Source of the DNA: a candidate division FCPU426 bacterium
GTDB lineage: Bacteria; Oederibacteriota; JAAXVQ01; JAUVAV01
Direction of reading: 5' to 3'
DNA: 10,968 nt
Assembly (NCBI GenBank): GCA_030619365.1
Contig: JAUXBQ010000076.1
Span: 1 to 10,968, forward strand
In this document: positions 6,124-10,968 of the stretch, piece after piece
Layout of the letters: each line of letters begins with the position of its first letter
Position numbering within the stretch: the stretch's first letter is position 1
Made by a program: the position numbers and the translations under genes
Notes under the pieces: model-generated
What the model was told of the DNA's origin: nothing
Databases searched by the model: none
What the model saw: only the letters and a program-made list of their open reading frames with translations

Positions 6124-6750
6124 TTACTCGGGCTTTTCCGTTTTCTGGTCTTTAGGGGGCGCGGGTTCTTTGCTTTTGGGCAGGTCGGCCTCTCCGCCTT
6201 TCAGCACGCGTTTCAGGGCGTCCGAAGTCTGTTTCATAAAATCCGCGCCCAGCACGCTGTTCACGAAACTTTCCTTGCTTTTGGCGCGGGTCAGGGCGTC
6301 CACCTCGGCGCCGGACTGGACGAGGATCAAATCATGCCCCATCACCATATCGCCGGTGTCCACCACCACGCTCTGGTTGTTGTTCAATCCCAACTGTGTG
6401 ATCTGCCAGGAATCCCGGTCCACTTCGATATCGACCAGGGTGCCCAGGGCGCGGCCGTCCTTGGTGGACACGGACATCCCGACCAACTGGGCCACTTTCT
6501 TGCCTTGCGGCTCCTGCTTGCTGGAGGAACTTTCGTTGGAGAGAAAGATCAAATCCAGCCCGATTTTCTTCACGTCCTGGATATCCACCCAGCGGTCCTC
6601 GCCCGCCAGGGGGGTACCGGTCCGCAGAACCAGTCCGGTCACTTGCTTGGCCTCAAGATCAAGATAGATGTTGTTTACCGTTCCAAGCATGGCGCCCTCG
6701 GTAAAAGTCGCCACCCACATGCCCTTGATATCTTTGTGCCAGGAACGCAT
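6124..6750 (-). CDS. PRC-barrel-like protein with K/P/E tail (paralogue 2)
   Basis: The 208-residue protein is a paralogue of the gene at 4591-5373. It has the same two PRC-barrel-like halves (about 8-70 and 88-145), with KKIGLDLIFL, STKDGRALGTLVDIEVD and MGHDLILVQ closely matching the paralogue. It also keeps the C-terminal helix FMKQTSDALKRVLKGGEADL (171-190), but with one KQTS copy instead of two. The tail (about 191-208) is short, rich in Lys, Pro and Glu, and nearly neutral rather than strongly basic. No signal peptide or membrane segment is visible. It is the first gene of the three-gene minus-strand operon. The start ATG 6750 is preceded by AAGGCGGTGGTGAG, a loose ribosome-binding region. 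Function is not known. The shared architecture suggests that the two proteins form one complex or bind the same partner. Confidence 0.75.
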   Translation of the reverse strand: MRSWHKDIKGMWVATFTEGAMLGTVNNIYLDLEAKQVTGLVLRTGTPLAGEDRWVDIQDVKKIGLDLIFLSNESSSSKQEPQGKKVAQLVGMSVSTKDGRALGTLVDIEVDRDSWQITQLGLNNNQSVVVDTGDMVMGHDLILVQSGAEVDALTRAKSKESFVNSVLGADFMKQTSDALKRVLKGGEADLPKSKEPAPPKDQKTEKPE

Positions 6751-6967
6751 TGCTCACCACCGCCTTGCCCGAAAGTTGGAACCACGACTCCAGCTATAAT
6801 TTTCACACGACGGTATTGGCTTTGCAAGCCTCATTTTAAGGCGGCCGGTTGCTTCCTCGCTCCCTTCATTTGCCTTTGCTGCGTCCTGGCCGCGAATCCG
6901 CTTTTTTCTTGGATTTCAAGGGGTTTTTCGCTATAGTCGTTCAATTGCAGGAAAGGTTCCGCAAACC
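6751..6967. other. Divergent intergenic region between two operons
   Basis: These 217 bp separate the minus-strand PRC-barrel operon from the plus-strand membrane-protein operon and must hold both promoters. Seen: a consensus TATAAT on the plus strand at 6795-6800 without a good -35, a small hairpin GGCTT-TGC-AAGCC near 6828-6840, and the candidate plus-strand promoter at 6909-6937 listed separately. I could not identify a convincing minus-strand promoter. No open reading frame or RNA gene is supported. Confidence 0.5.
6909..6937 (+). promoter_or_regulatory. Candidate promoter for the membrane-protein/AEC operon
   Basis: Seen: -10 TATAGT (6932-6937, five of six) with a weak -35 TTGGAT (6909-6914, three of six) at a 17-bp spacing. 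It lies about 30 bp upstream of the ATG at 6968. A ribosome-binding site AGGAAAGG (6949-6956) follows, 11 nt before the ATG. The -35 match is poor, so this is tentative. Confidence 0.35.
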
Positions 6968-7789
6968 ATGCCCGATGTGCGCACACCGGAAGAACGGTTT
7001 GAAGACCGCCTCGAAATCGTAGGGTATTTATCCGCCATTTTGGCCGGTATTTTCCTGGTTACGTACTTCGGCATGATTTTTTTTTACCGCCCCGTGCAAC
7101 TGCATTCGCCGGGCACCAAACTCCTGGTCCTGCTGCTCTCCTCCGTGGCTCTGTACCTCGGTTTTTTCATTCCCCGTTATCATAACGCCAGCCGCGTGGC
7201 CTTTCGCCTTTTTTTTCTGGGCCTGGCAGTGTTCGCATATTTCCGGTCGCTGGCGCCGGGCCAATGGTTCTTCGGGCTTTTGCTGGTGTACGCCCTGTAC
7301 GCGCTGTGGGTGTTGAGCCATCCCCGGGGATTGCGTTTTTTTCGCCGGCTGCGGCCGTATGAGGAGCGGGTCTTGCCCATCGCCGGCTGGTTTACCCTGC
7401 ATCTCGTGGTTTTGACGTTATTCGCCTTGATCACCGCCATGCAGGGACTGATCATTCTGAGCCGGACCGGGGAGAATCTGCTCCATGAACTCGACCAGGG
7501 CATGTTCCAGTTGTTTCTGTCCCTGGTCGTGATCTTTTTTCTGCCGTTTCTCCGGCGTTTGCAGAACTGGGCCCGGTGGTGCCTCACGCTGCTCTGCGCG
7601 GGATTGGGCCTGACGGCCGTCCCGGCGACCATGAGCGTGACCATCCAAAACTATCTGGCCTACTGGCAGACCCTGGCCAAGGTGTTTTACTTCCTGAGCG
7701 TGGGCGGTTACCTGGTTTTTTCCCCTGCCGTGCGCCGGGTGTTCGACTCCCCGGCCGCTAAGCCACCGGCCGCGCCGGGCACCACGTGA
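6968..7789 (+). CDS. Polytopic membrane protein of unknown function (about 8 TM)
   Basis: The 273-residue protein is strongly hydrophobic. About eight membrane segments are visible near residues 18-40, 51-69, 78-93, 98-117, 134-164, 178-196, 203-222 and 236-253. A charged cytoplasmic-type N-terminus (PEERFEDRLE) precedes them, with basic loops (RGLRFFRRLRPYEER, LRRLQNWAR) and a Pro/Ala-rich C-terminus. I recognise no family motif. The start ATG 6968 has AGGAAAGG 11 nt upstream. It ends 13 nt before the GTG of the AEC-type carrier gene, across a 17-bp tandem duplication, and the two probably form one operon. It could be an accessory subunit of the carrier, but nothing in the sequence proves this. 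Confidence 0.75.
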   Translation: MPDVRTPEERFEDRLEIVGYLSAILAGIFLVTYFGMIFFYRPVQLHSPGTKLLVLLLSSVALYLGFFIPRYHNASRVAFRLFFLGLAVFAYFRSLAPGQWFFGLLLVYALYALWVLSHPRGLRFFRRLRPYEERVLPIAGWFTLHLVVLTLFALITAMQGLIILSRTGENLLHELDQGMFQLFLSLVVIFFLPFLRRLQNWARWCLTLLCAGLGLTAVPATMSVTIQNYLAYWQTLAKVFYFLSVGGYLVFSPAVRRVFDSPAAKPPAAPGTT

Positions 7790-7814
7790 GCATGGGCACC
7801 ACGTGAGCATGGGC
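7777..7814. repeat. 17-bp tandem duplication at a stop/start junction
   Basis: Seen: GGGCACCACGTGAGCAT occurs at 7777-7793 and again at 7794-7810, followed by GGGC of a third partial copy. The first copy contains the TGA stop (7787-7789) of the upstream gene. The second contains the GTG start (7803-7805) of the downstream gene. With one copy removed, stop and start would overlap as GTGA. Slipped-strand replication is the simplest origin. Confidence 0.9.
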
Positions 7815-8735
7815 CTGTTCTGGTTTTACCTCATTTTCTACGGCGCCCTCGCCCTGGGCGTGGCCCTGCGCCGCTGGCAGGACGCCGCGCCCCGGATCAT
7901 GCGCCTCACCATCCTCTGGATTGACGCGCCTTTGTTTTTTATCAGCTACTGGATGTTGGACCTGACCCAGCTTCGGTTGTATGCGCCCATCCCGGTCCTG
8001 GCCACGGTCCTGGTGCTGGTGCCCCTGTTTCTCAGCCCGGCCCTGGCCAATAAATTATTTTCGAAGAAAACCTCCCAGGGCAGCTTTGTGCTGTCCGCAG
8101 CCTTTTCCAACATTGGCACCACGGGCGGATCGTTTCTTTGCTACCTGCTCTTCGGTTTGCCGGGATTGTCCCTGGGTTACCTCTTTCTTTTTCCTTATCC
8201 CATTCTCATTTTCGTTCTGGGCTTCAGCGCGGCCAAGCGTTATTCCTGCGACTGCCGCCTGACCTTCCGGGATTACCTCTCCAATATCACCACCAACGCG
8301 ATCTCCCTGGTGCCGCTGGTGGCCATTGCCCTGGGCCTCTGCCTGAATGCGGTGGGCATGAAACCGCCGGCCAACATCGCTCCCTGGGTGGACGTGTGGA
8401 TCAAGGCGGGCCTGGGGCTGATGTGCCTGGCCATTGGCATGACCCTGGTCCTGCGCAGGGTCTTCGCCCACCTGCCGGCCATCACGACCCTCTCGGCCAT
8501 CAAGTTCCTGGGATTACCCGCCCTGGCGCTGGTGCTGGTGTTTTTCTCTTTCGGTTCCCTGGCGTCCATACCAGCCCGGGTGGTGATGATCCAGTCTTTC
8601 ATGCCGCCGGCCATTTATGCGGTCATCACGGCCAATCTCTTCGGCCTGGACCGCGAACTGGCGAATTCCCTGTGGTTTTCCACCAGCTTGTTGCTGTTGC
8701 CCATCGCGGCCCTGCTGTTCATCCTTTTCGGGTAA
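7803..8735 (+). CDS. AEC (auxin efflux carrier)-family permease
   Basis: This 310-residue, roughly ten-segment membrane protein fits the AEC/Mem_trans family of bile/arsenite/riboflavin-transporter-like secondary carriers, which export or import small organic acids. Seen: an N-terminal helix ending in LGVALRR, the conserved central region FSNIGTTGGSFLCYLLFG (101-118) and the C-terminal repeat QSFMPPAIYAVITANLFGLD (264-283). This last matches the family's second half, MPPA plus an Asn-bearing broken helix. The length is typical (about 300-320). The substrate cannot be read from the sequence. The start is either GTG 7803, which in the first copy of the 17-bp repeat overlaps the upstream stop, or ATG 7809 two codons on. 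Neither has a strong ribosome-binding site, which suits coupling to the upstream membrane-protein gene. A pair of hairpins follows its stop. Confidence 0.82.
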   Translation: MSMGLFWFYLIFYGALALGVALRRWQDAAPRIMRLTILWIDAPLFFISYWMLDLTQLRLYAPIPVLATVLVLVPLFLSPALANKLFSKKTSQGSFVLSAAFSNIGTTGGSFLCYLLFGLPGLSLGYLFLFPYPILIFVLGFSAAKRYSCDCRLTFRDYLSNITTNAISLVPLVAIALGLCLNAVGMKPPANIAPWVDVWIKAGLGLMCLAIGMTLVLRRVFAHLPAITTLSAIKFLGLPALALVLVFFSFGSLASIPARVVMIQSFMPPAIYAVITANLFGLDRELANSLWFSTSLLLLPIAALLFILFG

Positions 8736-8759
8736 GGTGAAAAGATGCTCCCATCATTA

Positions 8760-8791
8760 ACCAGGGCTAAATAACCGGTATTTTCCCTGGT
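8760..8791 (+). terminator. Hairpin downstream of the AEC-type gene, without T-tract
   Basis: Seen: ACCAGGG (8760-8766) pairs with CCCTGGT (8785-8791). Within the loop AAATA pairs with TATTT around ACCGG, giving a two-part stem with a small internal loop. It begins 24 bp after the stop codon. No T-run follows, so it may protect the mRNA 3' end rather than stop transcription. Confidence 0.5.
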
Positions 8792-8797
8792 CGCGGC

Positions 8798-8825
8798 GTC
8801 CCCTAAGCCCGCCGGGACCGTTTTT
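8798..8825 (+). terminator. Candidate intrinsic terminator
   Basis: Seen: GTCCC (8798-8802) pairs with GGGAC (8814-8818), and five T follow at 8821-8825. A competing pairing CGGCG/CGCCG uses nearby bases. The stem is short, so the call is tentative, but its place between the AEC-type gene and the kinase promoter fits a terminator. Confidence 0.45.
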
Positions 8826-8860
8826 ACATTTCCATGACATCCGGCACGCTTTTGCGGGCA

Positions 8861-8866
8861 TATAAT
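8861..8866 (+). promoter_or_regulatory. Candidate -10 box of the histidine kinase promoter
   Basis: Seen: a perfect TATAAT 36 bp upstream of the ATG at 8902. No good -35 lies at 16-18 bp. ATGACA at 8834-8839 matches TTGACA in five positions, but the spacer would be 21 bp. Either an activator is needed or another sigma factor is used. If transcription starts near 8873, the TTG at 8878 would be nearly leaderless, favouring the ATG. Confidence 0.4.
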
Positions 8867-8901
8867 TAAGAAGTGGCTTGCGCATAAATTGCGAGGTTGC
8901 C

Positions 8902-10929
8902 ATGTTATCTTTAAAATCTTCGCGCATCATTTTGTTTTTCATTTTTTTTCTGGCAGCCATCGCCGGTGGCTACGCCGCTTATCACTACTATGCCTATCTC
9001 TGTAAATCAGCCAGATTGAATTTTATTGAGTCCCAAAAGCAAACCGTTATTAAAATCCGGACCCGCGTTGAGGAAAAATGGCTGCGGAGTCTGGAGCAAC
9101 TCCTGCACTACGCCCAGCGCATGGTTACGGGATCGCCGGATCAGATCTCCAAGTCATTGCAGGTCATCGTCGATTCTCAAGACGAAATGCGCCACGCCTT
9201 TTTTATCGACCGGGAAGTCATCTATCTTCCGCAGTGGAAGAAATTCAGAATCACCAAGTCTACCGAGGATCTTAGTCTGCCGATCTTCGAAAACACGGAA
9301 TTCAAGCAGGCGGAACTACTTGAGTTCCAATACCAGGATTTTACCGAGGCAGTCAAAATCTACGAACGCTTTTGGCTGGAGAATCCCAATAATTTCAGGT
9401 CCGCCCATGCTTTAGCCCGCTGTCTGTTGAAAGCCGATAAATTCAAGCGCTCGGAAAATATCTACCTGCAAATTTATAATCAAAATCCCGCTTTAAAAAT
9501 ACAGGGAGATATGCCCTTGGCCATCACGGCCGCCTTCCAGCTCCTCGCGATTTACCAAAAGCGTGATCGCCGCCGTGACGCCCAGGCTTTCTCCCTGCAG
9601 CTTTATCATCATCTCTTGGATGAAAGATGGGAGCTGACTAAAATTAAAACCCGGTTTTTTCAAAATAAACTTAAAACTTACATGGAACCTTATTTATCCG
9701 AATCAGCCTTTTCGCGAAAATACCGGAAGCTCCTGCAGCGCGAGCGACGTATGGAAAAAAGTAAAAGCTACGTGCGTTTCATCTCCCAACGGGTTATCCC
9801 CTTTATCGAGAGCAGTCCTATTTCCGGATACCGCGTGTATTTCCCCACCTCACCCGACCACCAGCCGACTTTTCTCCTGATCATTCCCCATCGCCAGGGA
9901 CATATTGTTCTGGATATTGAATATATGGGCTTTGTCCGCCAGCACTTATTCAAGCTGGCGGCCACCCTGGGTCAGGATCATGCCCTGGGCATGACCTTGC
10001 GCTTCTCTGACCAGACGGAGCATTTGGTTCCCATGGCGGGCGGCAACCTGCGGACTTTCTTAATCTCCCCCGACTATTTTCCGGATCTGGCTTTAGACCT
10101 GCTGATTCCCGACCGGGCCGGCCTGGCCCTGGAAACCCGCCTCGGCCAGTGGCGGCTTTATTTTATTGGCGGGTACTGCCTGTTTATATTGGTACTCACG
10201 ATCATTTTTATCGTATTGATAAAACAACTCCAATTTGCTGAACTTAAAGCCGATTTTGTCTCCCATGTTTCGCATGAATTAAAAACCCCCCTCACCTCCC
10301 TGCGTATGCTTTCCGAGATCATGGCCGGCCAACCCCGGCTCTCCATAAAAAAGCGCCAACAGTATTATCGAATTATGAACAAAGAATCCATCCGCCTCTC
10401 CCGGCTGATCGAAAACCTTCTGGATATTTCACGCATCGAGAAAAAAAAGGACCAGTATTATTTTCAAAGCGAGAACCTGGATGCCGTGCTGCGCATTGCG
10501 CTCGATATATTTTCCAACGCCTTTCTCATTCACCGGTCACGGCTTAAAATCTCCCTGCAAAGTAGTTGCCGGGCCTGGCTGGATAAGGACGCCATTATTC
10601 AAATGATGCTCAACCTGCTGGACAACGCCCGCAAGTTCTCCCCCCCGAAAAGCGCGATCCAGGTCCGCAGCCGGATCCAGGACAACCAGGCGGGTGTGCA
10701 AATTATTGACCAGGGCGCGGGCATGACCGCTTCCCAGCTTCGAAAAGTTTTTAATAAATTTTATCAAGTTAAAAAAACCTACGAAGACAAATTTAAAGGC
10801 GTGGGACTGGGTTTGGCCATTGTCCGTAATATCGTCTCCGCGCACAGGTCCAAAATCTCCATCACCAGCGCCTTGGGCCGGGGAACCACGGTGACGATAA
10901 CTATTCCGGTAAGCGCGCCAGGGGATTAA
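8902..10929 (+). CDS. Membrane sensor histidine kinase with extracytoplasmic TPR-like region
   Basis: The 675-residue protein is a two-component sensor kinase. It has a membrane segment at about 8-30, a large extracytoplasmic region (31-418), a second segment at about 419-441 and then the kinase core. Seen: H-box SHVSHELKTPLTSL with phospho-acceptor H458, N-box NLLDNARKFS (571-580), G1 box DQGAGM (603-608) and G2 box GVGLGLAI (633-640). All catalytic boxes are intact. In the sensor region, residues about 137-200 look like two TPR repeats (LEFQYQDFTEAVKIYERFWL and ADKFKRSENIYLQIYNQNP). The part at 290-410 is of unknown fold. No HAMP domain is evident: only about ten residues separate the second membrane segment from the H-box region. 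ATG 8902 is chosen because GAGG lies 5 nt upstream. The gene looks clearly more AT-rich than its neighbours. No response regulator lies in the window. Confidence 0.9.
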   Translation: MLSLKSSRIILFFIFFLAAIAGGYAAYHYYAYLCKSARLNFIESQKQTVIKIRTRVEEKWLRSLEQLLHYAQRMVTGSPDQISKSLQVIVDSQDEMRHAFFIDREVIYLPQWKKFRITKSTEDLSLPIFENTEFKQAELLEFQYQDFTEAVKIYERFWLENPNNFRSAHALARCLLKADKFKRSENIYLQIYNQNPALKIQGDMPLAITAAFQLLAIYQKRDRRRDAQAFSLQLYHHLLDERWELTKIKTRFFQNKLKTYMEPYLSESAFSRKYRKLLQRERRMEKSKSYVRFISQRVIPFIESSPISGYRVYFPTSPDHQPTFLLIIPHRQGHIVLDIEYMGFVRQHLFKLAATLGQDHALGMTLRFSDQTEHLVPMAGGNLRTFLISPDYFPDLALDLLIPDRAGLALETRLGQWRLYFIGGYCLFILVLTIIFIVLIKQLQFAELKADFVSHVSHELKTPLTSLRMLSEIMAGQPRLSIKKRQQYYRIMNKESIRLSRLIENLLDISRIEKKKDQYYFQSENLDAVLRIALDIFSNAFLIHRSRLKISLQSSCRAWLDKDAIIQMMLNLLDNARKFSPPKSAIQVRSRIQDNQAGVQIIDQGAGMTASQLRKVFNKFYQVKKTYEDKFKGVGLGLAIVRNIVSAHRSKISITSALGRGTTVTITIPVSAPGD

Positions 10930-10934
10930 TTCCG

Positions 10935-10957
10935 CCGGCCCAGGTTCGGACGGCCGG
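10935..10957 (+). terminator. Hairpin after the histidine kinase gene
   Basis: Seen: CCGGCC (10935-10940) and GGCCGG (10952-10957) form a 6-bp GC stem with an 11-nt loop, five bases after the kinase stop codon. No T-run follows before the window ends, so a terminator is possible but unproven. It could equally be a small intergenic hairpin inside an operon that continues past the window. Confidence 0.3.
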
Positions 10958-10968
10958 GGTGGAATGAA

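Noticed and set aside
5929..6936. Plus-strand open frame of 335 codons opposite the PRC-barrel operon
   Set aside because: His/Pro/Gln-rich shadow translation. The minus-strand frames have a lipobox, paralogy to each other and tight operon spacing.
8878..8901. TTG at 8878 as start of the histidine kinase
   Set aside because: It lies about 12 bp from the TATAAT box and has no ribosome-binding site. ATG 8902 has GAGG at 5 nt spacing and starts just before the first membrane segment.
10964..10968. Start of a further gene at ATG 10964
   Set aside because: Only five bases remain, and the GGGGTGG upstream is too close to serve as a convincing ribosome-binding site.

Overview
The window is 10,968 bp of gene-dense bacterial chromosome, GC-rich over most of its length. 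It holds housekeeping genes (RNase R, SmpB, tRNA-Leu), a DprE1-like flavoenzyme, a family-less lipoprotein, an AEC-type transporter and a membrane histidine kinase. The lipobox protein and the large extracytoplasmic sensor point to a diderm (Gram-negative type) bacterium. GTAG/CTAC-ended palindromes and a CACGAAGACAC-type inverted repeat are of kinds I associate from memory with environmental genomes. I cannot name the phylum from the sequence. No phage, plasmid, IS transposase or CRISPR signal was seen.

Left part, minus strand (1-4271). RNase R and SmpB overlap by four bases (GTGA). Both proteins act in trans-translation and nonstop-mRNA decay. About 90 bp further on, after a perfect 28-bp palindrome, comes a DprE1-like FAD oxidoreductase. 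A second, imperfect palindrome sharing the same termini starts 2 bp after its stop codon and runs off the window edge.

Middle part (4272-6967). The leader region of rnr carries a plus-strand promoter, an AT-rich-loop inverted repeat and tRNA-Leu(CAG) with encoded CCA. Convergent to it lies a minus-strand three-gene operon: a PRC-barrel-like protein, a lipoprotein, then a second PRC-barrel-like protein. The two PRC-barrel proteins are clear paralogues and differ mainly in their charged low-complexity tails. The genes are separated by only 13 and 14 nt.

Right part, plus strand (6968-10968). An orphan protein with about eight membrane segments is coupled to an AEC-family carrier. Their junction has undergone a 17-bp tandem duplication that appears to have pulled apart an ancestral GTGA stop/start overlap. 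After two hairpins comes a large sensor histidine kinase with TPR-like repeats in its extracytoplasmic region. It looks visibly more AT-rich than its neighbours. Its cognate response regulator is not in the window.

The best candidates for something undescribed are the PRC-barrel/lipoprotein/PRC-barrel operon, the palindromic element pair bracketing the flavoenzyme gene, and the repeat lying between promoter and tRNA-Leu.
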